Shown one piece after another: positions 7,611 to 16,609 of a DNA stretch of 64,000 bases. The notes beneath the pieces were generated by a model. That model was not told the origin of the DNA, ran no database searches, and was given only the letters and a program-made list of their open reading frames with translations. Position numbers and translations under genes: made by a program. Position 1 is the stretch's first letter; each line of letters opens with the position of its first letter. The DNA is from CAWDMC01 sp963803295 (GTDB lineage: Bacteria > Acidobacteriota > Terriglobia > UBA7540), in NCBI GenBank assembly GCA_963803295.1, contig CAWDMC010000003.1, positions 1-64,000 on the forward strand, in the 5' to 3' direction.

Positions 7611-8075
7611 ATGATAAACCAAAGACTGAAGATCAAGCTAAGCGCGGACGGCGCCACGTTAATCATTCGCCCGGTGAACCGCCAGGGTCAGTTGGGCACC
7701 CGGGACAGCTGGGAGATTCGCAAGATGAGTCAGGTACCCAAGAGGCTTTTCTTTCTGATTCAGGGCTTCACTAACCGCAGAGCGAAGCAGGTTCACGCGA
7801 GTGATGTGGGCGCAGTCAGGAAGGCGGTGCTGCGCGGCCTCTGCGAGGCTGCGGAGGCCTGCGGCTGCGAGCCGGTTTTCGGCAAAGAGGGGGCCGACGT
7901 CCTCTGGTTGCTGGGCGGCTTGCCGTTCTTTGCCTTTCAGGTTGACACCAGCCAAACGAAAAAGATCCGCCTTCGCAAAATGTTGGCGGGCGCGAGCGTT
8001 CTCCGCTGGACCATCGTTATCATGAGCAATGGCCTGATTCACATGAAGCCACGCGGAACGAAGAAGAAAGTATGA
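7611..8075 (+). CDS. Unknown 154-residue protein of the integrative element
   Basis: The start at ATG 7611 is supported by GAGGAGG nine bases upstream; the reading frame is open further upstream, but that part looks non-coding. The protein starts with a beta-strand-rich segment and has a central helical segment containing VRKAVLRGLCEAAEACG. A hydrophobic run WLLGGLPFFAFQV is followed by a basic C-terminus (PRGTKKKV). No known domain, catalytic motif or signal peptide is recognised. It follows the structured locus at 7299-7409 on the same strand. Confidence 0.6.
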   Translation: MINQRLKIKLSADGATLIIRPVNRQGQLGTRDSWEIRKMSQVPKRLFFLIQGFTNRRAKQVHASDVGAVRKAVLRGLCEAAEACGCEPVFGKEGADVLWLLGGLPFFAFQVDTSQTKKIRLRKMLAGASVLRWTIVIMSNGLIHMKPRGTKKKV

Positions 8076-8924
8076 CGCGACAGAAAGCCAAAAGAGCGCG
8101 ACGGGCCTCAGTTTGTAAAGGTGTCAATGGCGGTCAAAAAGGGGGCCCAAAATGGCGGCCACTTGGCCCCTTTTCAACTTTCAGCCTTTCCTTCTTGGCA
8201 GGAGAGTTTGCTCAGAACGGCCCGGAGCAGTCAAGGGCGCGCCGTTGTTGGGCGCGGCCAAGCGGACCCTTGACGGCGAGGACCGCTCTGCCACCATCAG
8301 CCAAGAAGGAAAGGCTCCTACGCGGCGGCTCCAACTGGCCCCGCCAAAGTGGACCCGTTCTCACCGCCGCTAACATCGGCGAAAACGGAGCTGGTTGTGG
8401 ACCCGATTCCGAGTATGTGGTGCTTTGGCCAGGTCGCCCGCTGCCTACCTTGCGACGAGTACTTGGGTGTTCGTGCCGGGATTCATCCTGGAACACCAGC
8501 AGGCCTCCCTGGGTGACATCTGAGTACTCGGCAAAGTTAGGCTGTTCGGGGCCATTTTATTAGTTACATATATAGTTATTATTAATAGTTATATCACTAG
8601 ATGATATCGTTGTAATCATCCTCGGGGAGAGGTAAAATGGAATCTGTAAAGGCGGAGTTCAAGGAAGTCTCGGTTTTACAGAGGGGTAGGCGATGTACCG
8701 ATGCAAGACGCCCGCTAGGAGCCCGCGCGGGCACTTTCCTGGCCAGAAGAGGCAGGGGGAGGCCCGGAAACGCCTCTACGGGCTTTCCCGAGACCCTCCA
8801 CGGGCTCCCTAGAGCGCCCGGAACGGGCCTTAGGAAGCCTCGGGGAGTGCTTTCTTCCCCGTCCATGTCCGAATCTATCCTTAGCCACTTCGGGCAAGGG
8901 TTCGTTCCAAGCGGGAGGTGCAAA
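8076..8924. other. Long leader region upstream of the excisionase gene
   Basis: No supported gene is seen. Open frames here (8072-8563 and the upstream extension of the excisionase frame) have compositions dominated by Arg, Pro and Ser and show no family resemblance. The region contains a large inverted repeat (8183-8316) and, at about 8565-8600, an AT-rich stretch that could hold a promoter for the excisionase-integrase pair. Confidence 0.4.
8183..8316. repeat. 17-bp perfect inverted repeat with nested stems
   Basis: AGCCTTTCCTTCTTGGC at 8183-8199 is matched perfectly in reverse complement at 8300-8316. Nested inside are GTCAAGGG (8230-8237) and CCCTTGAC (8267-8274), which pair perfectly. 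Flanking GC-rich blocks on both sides (for example CCACTTGGCC and GGCCCCGCCAAAGTGG) extend the symmetry imperfectly. The length and nesting exceed an ordinary terminator. Confidence 0.6.
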
Positions 8925-9122
8925 TTGGAGCGCCTCCTGACAATTCAAGAAGCTGCCGAGAGGCTAGGGGTCAAACCGAATACCCTTTACCTCTGGGTCT
9001 CGCAAAAGCGGATTCCACACCGGAAGATCGGGCGTCTAGTGCGTTTCCGTGAGTGCGACCTGGAAGAATTCGTTGAACAGCAGCGCCAGCCTGCATTGGA
9101 GATGAAACGTGAGCACTTATAA
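8925..9122 (+). CDS. Excisionase-like MerR/HTH_17 DNA-binding protein
   Basis: The 65-residue protein has the winged-helix fold of the excisionase-type HTH family: LTIQEAAERLGVKPNTLYLWV, then the wing KIGRLVRFRECDLEEFV. The TTG at 8925 is chosen because GGGAGGTG precedes it at the right distance and places the domain at the N-terminus; the ATG at 8637 would add an unrelated 96 residues. The gene overlaps the integrase start by 14 bases, so the two are co-expressed. It probably controls integrase direction or expression. Confidence 0.8.
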   Translation: MERLLTIQEAAERLGVKPNTLYLWVSQKRIPHRKIGRLVRFRECDLEEFVEQQRQPALEMKREHL

Positions 9123-10287
9123 ACGTGGCGGAGTGTGGTGGTACAACTTCTGGTGGGAAGGCCAGCATATCCAGCGAGCGACGAAGGTCAGGAGCCGGAC
9201 GCAGGCCCTGAAAATGCAGGCCATACACCGCGCCCAACTTGCTCTCGGCAAGTACGGCCTTGGCTCGAAAAGGGAGGTCCCGAAGTTCGCCGAGTTTGCC
9301 GCCCGCTATCTGGACTACAGCAGAACGAACAAATCCGCGTATGCCGTGGAGCGGTATTACATCCCAAACACGCTGACCCCTTTCTTCGGGAAATGTAGGT
9401 TGAATGAGCTAACTCCCCTGACCGTTGAGAAGTACAAGCAAAGGAGGCTGGAAGCGGGGTTGAAAAAGTCGTCGATCAATCGCGAAATCGGCCTGCTGAA
9501 GTCGATGGTGAACACGGCAGTCAAGTGGCAGCTTGTCGATGCCAATTCGACTAGGGACGCAAAGCTCTTCAAACTAGACGATCCGCCGGTCGAGCGCGTC
9601 CTTTCGTATGAGGAGGAAGCGAAGCTGCTAGCGGCCTGTGACCTCCCGGAGTTGCAGTGCCGGGCTCCGCATCTGAAGCCGATCATCATGGTGGCGCTGT
9701 ATACCGGTTTGCGGCGTGGTGAAATTCTCCGGTTGCGATGGGCTCACATTGACTTCGACAACGTCGTCCTGACGGTTCAGAAGTCGAAGACGAAGGCAGG
9801 CCAAGGGAGACAGGTCAGTCTGAATTCGGCGCTGCGAGAGTTGCTCCTCGTGCTACATGAAGGAGCCACCAACGAGTGGGTGTTTCCCTCGCCCAAGAAT
9901 CCCCGCGAGCACATTGGCGATGTCAAGAATTCATTCCGTCGCGCGGTCAAAATCTCCGCGATCCCGCATATTACCTTTCACCAGCTACGACACACCTTTT
10001 GTTCCCGCCTGGCAGATGCCGGTGTACCGGTGGCCGTCATCCAGGACCTAGCTGGCCACGCTTCCATTATCATGACCCGCCGCTACATGCATCCTGCTAA
10101 CGAATTGAAAATAAAGGCAGTAGAGCTACTCTTGCATAAAGAAAAAGCGTCTACTCCTACTACAGTATCTACTACACCCGGCCCAATGGAAAGGCTTACG
10201 AAGGCGAGGCCTCATCGCCAAGCCACTATAAGCAATAGGGTTAGGAGAAGTGCGGCTAGGGTGGCCACAACAGCGACCGCTACCTAG
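9109..10287 (+). CDS. int: Tyrosine recombinase (phage-type integrase)
   Basis: The integrase catalyses site-specific integration and excision. The 392-residue protein has an N-terminal DNA-binding segment (residues 1-60), a SAM-like core-binding domain (about 60-160) and a catalytic domain (165-330). The catalytic set is visible: Arg202 (TGLRRGE), Lys near 225-228, His291 and Arg294 (HQLRHTF), His317 (GHASI) and the nucleophile Tyr326 (TRRYMHP). It has a Thr/Pro/Arg-rich tail of ~60 residues after the domain. The start is GTG behind GGAGA, overlapping the excisionase gene. All catalytic residues are present, so it should be active. Confidence 0.93.
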   Translation: MSTYKRGGVWWYNFWWEGQHIQRATKVRSRTQALKMQAIHRAQLALGKYGLGSKREVPKFAEFAARYLDYSRTNKSAYAVERYYIPNTLTPFFGKCRLNELTPLTVEKYKQRRLEAGLKKSSINREIGLLKSMVNTAVKWQLVDANSTRDAKLFKLDDPPVERVLSYEEEAKLLAACDLPELQCRAPHLKPIIMVALYTGLRRGEILRLRWAHIDFDNVVLTVQKSKTKAGQGRQVSLNSALRELLLVLHEGATNEWVFPSPKNPREHIGDVKNSFRRAVKISAIPHITFHQLRHTFCSRLADAGVPVAVIQDLAGHASIIMTRRYMHPANELKIKAVELLLHKEKASTPTTVSTTPGPMERLTKARPHRQATISNRVRRSAARVATTATAT

Positions 10288-10946
10288 GCGGGGTAGTTCC
10301 AGCCATGGAGTGGCCTGCAATGCCCTGCAGGAGCTAAGGTTACCGGCAACCGAAGTCGAGAGGGGTTTATAGGCTTTGCCCCTGTCTTCAGGCGGTTGCT
10401 ACGTTCGGGCCCTGTCGGCCCGGTCCCGTACGACGCGATGACGAACACCCCTGAAAAGTACGATTCGGGCCGCGCCTTGGCATGGTCACAATTGTCCGGG
10501 CTAGCCGGAGGGTACCGTTTTCACGGAGGACCAAACCAGATCCCTTGTCGTCTTAGCATGCGTTTCTATGCACATGAAACTTCTGAGAATATCTCAACTG
10601 AGGAGCATCCTCTCTGTGTTCGGCAAGAGGAACCCAGTACGCGGGATTTGGATCAATCAGCATTGACTGCCATCCAACAGACCAACCGAACTTCTTGTTC
10701 TTCGATGGGAGGTAAAGGGTACGGAGCCTTGAAGGGTTTCAAGTCCCAGCGGTGCTCCCTAATCGAACGTCCCGCCACGTTAACTGGTGCGCCAGTGAGC
10801 GGTGCAAGTGATCTTCACCGTTTCACAAAGGAACAGGTTTTCTAAACATCACCGGAAGGCCCATAACAGCGGGAGCGGGGTTGTCGTGTCTCAAAAGTCT
10901 ATTTTCGAAAACTATTTTACCCGGCCTTTCGTCCGGGCGAAGGCTA
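10288..10946. other. Intergenic region between integrase and protease
   Basis: It contains the right direct repeat (10505-10630) and a small ACTGG/CCAGT stem near 10783-10797. An open frame at 10396-10845 covers the repeat but has no recognisable protein sequence. Nothing else is seen. Confidence 0.4.
10505..10630 (+). repeat. Right copy of the ~126-bp imperfect direct repeat
   Basis: This is the partner of 4483-4610, in the same orientation, about 85 percent identical by hand alignment with two single-base gaps. It lies 218 bases downstream of the integrase stop codon, where the attachment site of an integrative element would be expected. Confidence 0.75.
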
Positions 10947-11705
10947 TCACTTTTGATCGGCTTCGATGGCTTCGATAGCGTGCTTGATGCTGTATCCGAT
11001 GAGGATGCCGGAGTTGGTTAGGATGTTCGAATCCATCTGCTGTCCGTTAACCATGACCTTTGCGGTGTCATATTTATACCCATGCACCACACCAATGATT
11101 CTATATGCGTGTTTCTCGAATTCCCAGCATATGATCGGCCCTCCCGAAAAACCGGGGTTGTTGAATCCGTCGATGTATAGCACAACGGCACTAGCCTTAC
11201 TGCCATCGATGGCTGACATCGTACCCCTCTTGATGAATGGAAGAAGACCCTGTTGACCCTGTTGATTTCTCAATCGGGTCGTCAGTGTAGTATCACCGAA
11301 TGGAAATCCCAAGAACCAGACCTGTTGCCCCATCGTCGCCCCTTCGCCTTGCCCCGCGACGGCGACTCGGAACGGCTGTGAAACCCGTTCCTCCGTCTCC
11401 AACACAGCAATGTCAACGTCCGCAGAAGGGGGGAAGAGAGTCTTGACGATCTGAATGTCTTCCCACTTACCTGACTGCCATCCTTGGAGGGCTGCCTTCC
11501 CTGTGGGCAATCCGGCGACGACATGCTTTGCAGTGACTAGATAAACCTTGCCTCGATAATCGATACTGAATGCCGTCCCCCCTTCGTTGCCGACCTTGAT
11601 TAAGATCGTACGTTGCAGTATCTCGCTGGGTGCCGCGTCCTGTGCGCGTGCAGCCGGGACGAGGCACAACCAAACAGCCGCTGCAAGTACAATAATCGTG
11701 CTCAT
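10947..11705 (-). CDS. Exported trypsin-like serine protease
   Basis: The 252-residue protein has an N-terminal signal peptide (MSTIIVLAAAVWLCLVPAARA, probable cleavage after ARA). A chymotrypsin-fold domain follows with the full triad: His61 (VTAKHVV), Asp98 (DVDIAVLE) and Ser187 (NPGFSGGP). Unlike HtrA/Deg proteases, no PDZ domain follows. It should act in the periplasm or outside the cell. The start at 11705 is chosen because it puts the signal peptide first; an in-frame start at 11726 adds seven residues. It lies at the downstream end of the restriction operon on the same strand, separated by ~205 bases, so co-regulation is possible but not shown. Confidence 0.85.
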   Translation of the reverse strand: MSTIIVLAAAVWLCLVPAARAQDAAPSEILQRTILIKVGNEGGTAFSIDYRGKVYLVTAKHVVAGLPTGKAALQGWQSGKWEDIQIVKTLFPPSADVDIAVLETEERVSQPFRVAVAGQGEGATMGQQVWFLGFPFGDTTLTTRLRNQQGQQGLLPFIKRGTMSAIDGSKASAVVLYIDGFNNPGFSGGPIICWEFEKHAYRIIGVVHGYKYDTAKVMVNGQQMDSNILTNSGILIGYSIKHAIEAIEADQK

Positions 11706-11910
11706 AGTTGAATCTCTAAAGGTCATGTGTAAATCCCGATCTTCTCGACTTTGCCCAGACTCGCATCATCGTTGCGCCCGTCGTAAAGCCCGGTCGTTTT
11801 CGCGCTCGACTACCCGCCATGCGTTGCGCCACTTCGATAAGCCCGCCGTTCGTCAGGTAATCCGTAATGCCCGTGGCGGGGAAAGTGTAGCAGCCTATCG
11901 CTTTCACCGG

Positions 11911-12864
11911 TCAGACCTCCAGCTTCGCCAACCGACCTCTGAGGACGTCATTGAGACGCACCATTGCTTGGATCATTTCGTCCTGAAGGGTAGGCCAGGT
12001 TTCGGGCCGGGCTAGGCCACCGTTGGTGTAGCGTTTGCGGATTCGGGACGCCCGCTTATCGTCAAGTCTTTCCCACTCCAGCGGAATGCCGAACTCCCGC
12101 TCGATTTCTCCTTCTTGGGCCGCGAGGGCGTCAAAGATCGCTTTGTTTCCGGCTCCGGTTTCATGATCATGGTCGATGTAAAGTTCTACGCCTCCCCCAT
12201 CCATCGACACGACATAGTTGAACGTCACGCCGGACTTCCCGGCACCCGTACCGAGCCAGTGGTACCGTCCGGGCGAGATGTTGGCAAACAGCTTCGTTTT
12301 CTCCTTGCTCTTCTCCAGCAGGCCCTTCCAAAACTCCATCCGCTTCACGTGACGGTCCGCCCACTCCTTCTTCTTTTCGCCCAATTCCTTAACTTGCTCA
12401 TCGGGCGCGGCGAGGACGGTGAACAGCGGGGCAGCCGGAGAATCACCGATTCGAACTGTTTCAACCTTCACCAAAAAGAAAGCCAGGTCGGCGGCAGTAT
12501 TCTCATTCAGCCACTCGATCACTCGTTGATGCTCGGCCCGTGGTTCGCCTGTAACCCAAATTGCGGTGCGGGCATCGAGGTTCACCAGATAGGTGAGGAG
12601 CTTGCCAAGGTGATCATGATCCGTTCTTTCAAGTTGGTTCTCGATGATCACCGGATGGCCGCTTGAGTCCTCACAGAGCAGGTCCACGTTGAAATCGCCA
12701 ACTGCCTTTTCACGCTGGATCAGGTTCAGTTCTATCCCGAGCCGCTCGCCGAGCACTTCCAGGTGTTGCTCCAGCCAGGTAGTGAAGTGGCGGGCTTCAT
12801 CGTGAAACACCGCACGAACCGGTTCAAATTCCAAACGACCGATCAGTTCTTTTAGCTCGTCCAT
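11911..12864 (-). CDS. DUF4268 protein with nuclease-like N-terminus
   Basis: The 317-residue protein has an N-terminal PD-(D/E)XK-like segment (GDFNVDLLCED followed by HPVIIENQ). The acidic residues fit the nuclease core, but Gln replaces the usual Lys. The DUF4268 C-terminal half (about residues 165-310) includes WADRHVKRMEFWKGLLE and GIPLEWERLDDKRASRI. Related proteins often sit near restriction systems. Activity is not established. The start ATG follows GGAGGAAG. It is the last gene of the hsd operon, 76 bases after the frameshift-corrected TIGR02391 gene. Confidence 0.78.
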   Translation of the reverse strand: MDELKELIGRLEFEPVRAVFHDEARHFTTWLEQHLEVLGERLGIELNLIQREKAVGDFNVDLLCEDSSGHPVIIENQLERTDHDHLGKLLTYLVNLDARTAIWVTGEPRAEHQRVIEWLNENTAADLAFFLVKVETVRIGDSPAAPLFTVLAAPDEQVKELGEKKKEWADRHVKRMEFWKGLLEKSKEKTKLFANISPGRYHWLGTGAGKSGVTFNYVVSMDGGGVELYIDHDHETGAGNKAIFDALAAQEGEIEREFGIPLEWERLDDKRASRIRKRYTNGGLARPETWPTLQDEMIQAMVRLNDVLRGRLAKLEV

Positions 12865-12940
12865 TTGAGTCTTCCTCCGCTCAAGACTCTACAAAGCTTT
12901 GCCGAGAATCGAGAGCAGGCGGGCACCGACCACAGGGCCG

Positions 12941-13712
12941 TTACGGAACTCGGTCTACACTTGCGATTTCGAGGAGGCGCATGAGGAGGCTTGCCAGGGC
13001 GAGATATTCATGCGCTCGGCTTAGGATCGTTGAATAAGCGATTGCTGTGAGCCTTCGAGTTGCGTAGCCCGACGATGCCTTTGAACAGAAACAGCAATCC
13101 CTTTTGCTCGTCCCGTTCGGAATCCGTTTGGAGGGTATTAAACCGGATGATTGGGTCTCGTTTTTCGCACCCGAATGCCTGGTTCATCAAGGAATCGCCG
13201 TCCTCGTTCAGTCCAGATCTTGCCTTTACAGCATCTATAACTCGGATATAGGCTTCGAGGGCGGCTTGTTTGTAGTGGCCATCACGATAGAGTTCCCCGC
13301 TGACCCGCTCGATCTCGGGATGGAAACGGTATTGGTCGGGAGCGGTGATTGCCGCTGGAGGGGCAAGGAGTTCAAGCTGCTCAATAATAGACTCCATGAT
13401 AGCTTTTCTGCTTTCAGTTCGACGAATGTGATTTCGTTGAAGCTCCCCACCAGTCATGCCCATGTGAATTTGCCCACCGCTGCAATAGGCGAATGCGGAT
13501 GTGTTTCGATGCATTTCACCATCTGGTTTCCCGAAAGCTCCGTGCAGAATACTCTCAGTTGTTAGAGCCCACTTGTTCACGCCCGGATCGTTATACCTCA
13601 AGGTTTTGACTACATCGATTTGAGCAAGTTGGTTCTGCAATAGTCCGATTGCCCGCTGCGGCGGTAGGGTTACGGGGACAGATCCGCTTGTCGGCTGTGT
13701 CCTTCGCGGCAT
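12941..13712 (-). pseudogene. TIGR02391 (Ymh-like) protein, frameshifted near its 3' end
   Basis: The open frame 13008-13712 encodes 234 residues with the conserved TIGR02391 core: FHPEIERVSGELYRDGHY, a long helical middle, and GIVGLRNSKAHSNRLFNDP. It then stops at PKPSA. In the next frame the expected family ending follows at once (AHEYLALASLLMRLLEIA) and stops at 12941, so a single-base shift near 13015-13022 has cut off the last ~25 residues. Either real damage or a base error would explain it. The family is associated with restriction or abortive infection loci, with no proven activity. The start ATG follows AGGAGGT, 7 bases after hsdS. Confidence 0.72.
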
Positions 13713-13719
13713 ATACCTC

Positions 13720-14907
13720 CTACAGTTCGCCCTTGAATGCTTTGTCCAGGATCGAGGGCAGCAAGGCGTCGAGTTCGGCGGCGGTCTCGGCCTGAATCCG
13801 CTTTAGCACCTCGACTTTGACTTGCAGTTCATTGAGTTTCCTTACAATCCGATGTTGTTCCGTGATTGGCGGAAGGGGGACCGGAATTGTACGTAGGCGA
13901 CCAAGTGTTATCTCTTTGAAGGTCGAACCTTTCGTTACGTTCTGAACCACCTCAGAAGCGACTCGTCCTTGAAGCGCCCAGTAGAGATAAGGAGCCGTAG
14001 CCTTCTCACTGGGTGCGATTCGAGCGGTACCTTGGGTCAAGTTCGCGCCATCCAGTTCCTTAGGTACAATGCGCATCTTGCCCACGGTCGCGCGAATGGC
14101 GAATACGATGTCACCTTCGCGCACCATCGATCTCGCGTATCGAGCCGCAATGTGTGGAGCAGTGCGGAGCATGCCCGTGAGTGTCAGAATTGGCTTTGCC
14201 ATATCACTCACGCGGATGTACGGCACGCCATCTGGAACGTCGTTACCGGCCTGCACAATGCCGTAGGTGATTGACCTATCTGGATTAGCCGCATCATTCA
14301 GTGGGACAATAGGCCAACCCGTGCCGATCACCACATCAACTGCGCTCCGGACTAGCGAATTCGCCTCTTCCGTCGCTTTCTGCCGCAGTCCGCGAGCCTC
14401 CTCGATCTTGGCGGCCAGTGCCTCGATCTGCGCCACGATGCGCCGCTGCTCGTCAAGTGGGGGAAGGGGAATCCTAAAGGCGAGAAGTTTGTCTTCTTTA
14501 AGGCGATTCCGGCTTGTCGGAGTGCCGCCAGTGCTTAGAGCAAGAGCTTCATCCCAAGTCAAAGTGCGGCTGAAATACCGCCGCAAGAATCCAGGATCAA
14601 GGCGGTCAGGGTGTGGCCGGAAACATGGGAATTCGTTCGAGACGTAGCAGCCCGCATTCTCCTTTGTTGCGACGGCAAACGAGCCCTTCCAGGCGAAAAG
14701 CCGGTTGTAGACAAAATCGCCCTCCTCGACGCGGTATAGGTTTGTGGCCTGAATGCCTGCGCCGGTGGTGATTTCCTTCGTGTACAACCCGGCAGCATAC
14801 CAATGCGCACCTAGAATGTTGTAAGTCACATCTGGTCTGACGGGCTCGGGTCGCCTGACTAGCCTGAGCACTTCCCCAAGCGGCACCTGCGGCCAAGAAC
14901 CGCTCAT
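13720..14907 (-). CDS. hsdS: Type I restriction-modification specificity subunit HsdS
   Basis: HsdS chooses the bipartite target sequence for both methylation and restriction. The 395-residue protein has two target-recognition domains (about residues 5-155 and 200-345). Each is followed by a helical spacer with the typical motif (IPLPPLDEQRRIVAQIEAL and VPLPPITEQHRIVRKLNEL). The C-terminal helix ends in DALLPSILDKAFKGEL, a standard HsdS ending. Both half-subunits are complete. The gene overlaps hsdM by four bases (ATGA), so the methylase subunits are made together. Confidence 0.93.
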   Translation of the reverse strand: MSGSWPQVPLGEVLRLVRRPEPVRPDVTYNILGAHWYAAGLYTKEITTGAGIQATNLYRVEEGDFVYNRLFAWKGSFAVATKENAGCYVSNEFPCFRPHPDRLDPGFLRRYFSRTLTWDEALALSTGGTPTSRNRLKEDKLLAFRIPLPPLDEQRRIVAQIEALAAKIEEARGLRQKATEEANSLVRSAVDVVIGTGWPIVPLNDAANPDRSITYGIVQAGNDVPDGVPYIRVSDMAKPILTLTGMLRTAPHIAARYARSMVREGDIVFAIRATVGKMRIVPKELDGANLTQGTARIAPSEKATAPYLYWALQGRVASEVVQNVTKGSTFKEITLGRLRTIPVPLPPITEQHRIVRKLNELQVKVEVLKRIQAETAAELDALLPSILDKAFKGEL

Positions 14908-16475
14908 CGCGGTCCCCCCGCCAAGGTGCCCTTGATTTCTGCCATTAACTCCGCGATTCGCAGTTCCTTCTTCAGAATGTCATCCGCCAAACGCTCGGGC
15001 GGCAGATGTTCAAGGTCCTGTTGTTGATTCGGATTCTTGATGTCCAGGTTCGTCGAAAGCAGATTGCCCTCGGCGTCGAGCTTCAGCACGTCACCGACCG
15101 GAACCTTCCAGGCCCGCTCATTGGGCTCTCGGTTCTTCCACCATTCAAGACACTCAACGAACTCTTCGAACTGCACCGGCTGCGTCTTGGTGTAATTCTT
15201 TCGTCCCTCCGGGAGCGGCTGCTCGTAGTACCAGATTTCCTTGGTCGGCCCGGAGCGGTCAAAGAAAAGCAGGTTGGTGGGAATGCTCGTATAAGGGGCG
15301 AAAACGCCATTAGGAAGCCGAACAATCGTGTGCAGGTCAAAGTCTTCCAGCAATTCCTTCTTGATGCGGGCGCACACGCCGTCACCGAAAAGCACGCCAT
15401 TGGGTACGACCATGCCGCAGCGTCCAGGCTTGTTCCCCGCCACAGGACGGCGCAACCTGCGCATGATGAGTTGTAGGAAAAGCAGGGCTGTTTCCGCCGT
15501 CTGCTTGTCCTCAGGAAAGTTCGAGAGGATGCCACGCTCTTCCTCGCCGCCAAAGGGCGGGTTGGTCATGATCACATCCACGCGGTCGCGATCGCCGATT
15601 TCGCGCAAGGGAAAGCGCAAGGCATTCTCCGGATCAATCACCGGGTATTCCAGGCCGTGGAGCAAGAGGTTCATCTGGCACAGCAGATAGGGCAGGGGTT
15701 TGGGTTCGATGCCCAAAAGCGTTGCACGCTGCAACCGGCCGTATTCCTCGGTGGTTTTGGCTTGAGCCCGGAGGTGTTCAAACGCCTCCACCAGAAAGCC
15801 ACCCGTGCCCGCCGCTGGGTCCATGACCGTTTCGCCCAGTTGGGGATCAACGGCGGTGACAATGAACTTCACCAAAGGACGGGGCGTGTAGAATTCGCCG
15901 GAGTCACCTGCCGCGTCACGCATTTCCTTGAGCATCGACTCATACAGCAAACCGAGGGTGTGGATCTCATCCCGCGAGGTGAAGTGTATCTCATTCACCT
16001 TGTTGAGCACGTCGCGGAGGAGATACCCGCTTACCATGCGGTTAACGGTACCTTCAAAGACCTTGGCGATCACGTCGCGCCGGTCGCCATTCGAACTCTG
16101 CAAGCTCCGCAGATAGGCGAATAGGCCGGGACCGCGTGTCCCATCCGGACGGATGGCCTCGTCCTGGTTGATGAAGGCGAGAAGCTCTGGCCCCTTGATA
16201 CCCTCGGGCTGGGCCGCCCAGTCGCGCCAGCGATAGGGCCGCTCGATAGCAGGACGGAATCGCTTATCCTCCAGCTTGGCCTCTTCTTCGCGGACGTGCT
16301 CCATGTCATCCAGGAACTTGAGGAACAGAATCCAGGTGAGCATGGGCAGGCGGTCAAGGTCACCGCTCAAGCCTTTGTCTTTGCGCATGATGTCGCGGCA
16401 GGATTTGATGAGGCTGGCAAGTTGCTGCGCCGTTGATTGGGGTGCTTCCGGTTTCGTTACGCTTGTGCGCTTCAA
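14904..16475 (-). CDS. hsdM: Type I N6-adenine DNA methyltransferase HsdM
   Basis: HsdM transfers a methyl group from S-adenosylmethionine to adenine N6 in the sequence selected by HsdS. The 523-residue protein has an N-terminal HsdM_N helical domain (about 15-150) and a catalytic domain with the SAM-binding motif DPAAGTGG at 219-226 and the catalytic NPPF at 305-308. The start is TTG at 16475, preceded by an AAGGACGA-like Shine-Dalgarno; no better ATG lies upstream. With hsdS it forms an intact methyltransferase even though hsdR is broken. Confidence 0.93.
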   Translation of the reverse strand: MKRTSVTKPEAPQSTAQQLASLIKSCRDIMRKDKGLSGDLDRLPMLTWILFLKFLDDMEHVREEEAKLEDKRFRPAIERPYRWRDWAAQPEGIKGPELLAFINQDEAIRPDGTRGPGLFAYLRSLQSSNGDRRDVIAKVFEGTVNRMVSGYLLRDVLNKVNEIHFTSRDEIHTLGLLYESMLKEMRDAAGDSGEFYTPRPLVKFIVTAVDPQLGETVMDPAAGTGGFLVEAFEHLRAQAKTTEEYGRLQRATLLGIEPKPLPYLLCQMNLLLHGLEYPVIDPENALRFPLREIGDRDRVDVIMTNPPFGGEEERGILSNFPEDKQTAETALLFLQLIMRRLRRPVAGNKPGRCGMVVPNGVLFGDGVCARIKKELLEDFDLHTIVRLPNGVFAPYTSIPTNLLFFDRSGPTKEIWYYEQPLPEGRKNYTKTQPVQFEEFVECLEWWKNREPNERAWKVPVGDVLKLDAEGNLLSTNLDIKNPNQQQDLEHLPPERLADDILKKELRIAELMAEIKGTLAGGPR

Positions 16476-16609
16476 ATCGACTCGTCCTTCAAGAATCTTC
16501 AGCCAGGATGTTGCGGTCTTCGAGTCGGGGATTTCCGCCAGCTGTGCCCCTGTCCCCAGCAGTCAAGCAAAGCTGCCCTCACTATGCGCCAGAACGAGAG
16601 TGATGAATT

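Larger units (their letters stand above)
4483..10630. mobile_element. Putative integrative element with integrase at its right end
   Basis: A ~6-kb segment is bracketed by two imperfect direct repeats and has an excisionase-integrase pair at its right end, 218 bases from the right repeat. The cargo is one DUF3800 gene and three unknown small genes. Classical attachment cores are short and identical, so 126-128-bp repeats at ~85 percent identity may instead be remnants of two related elements inserted in tandem. The element type and its exact ends are uncertain. No relaxase or replication gene is recognised. Confidence 0.45.

Noticed and set aside
8072..8563. 163-residue plus-strand open frame overlapping the previous stop by ATGA
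   Set aside because: Composition is dominated by Arg, Pro, Ser and Trp, there is no family resemblance, and it spans the large inverted repeat; the overlap is probably chance.
8637..8924. Upstream extension of the excisionase frame from ATG 8637
   Set aside because: The added 96 residues look non-coding, and a good ribosome binding site precedes the TTG at 8925.
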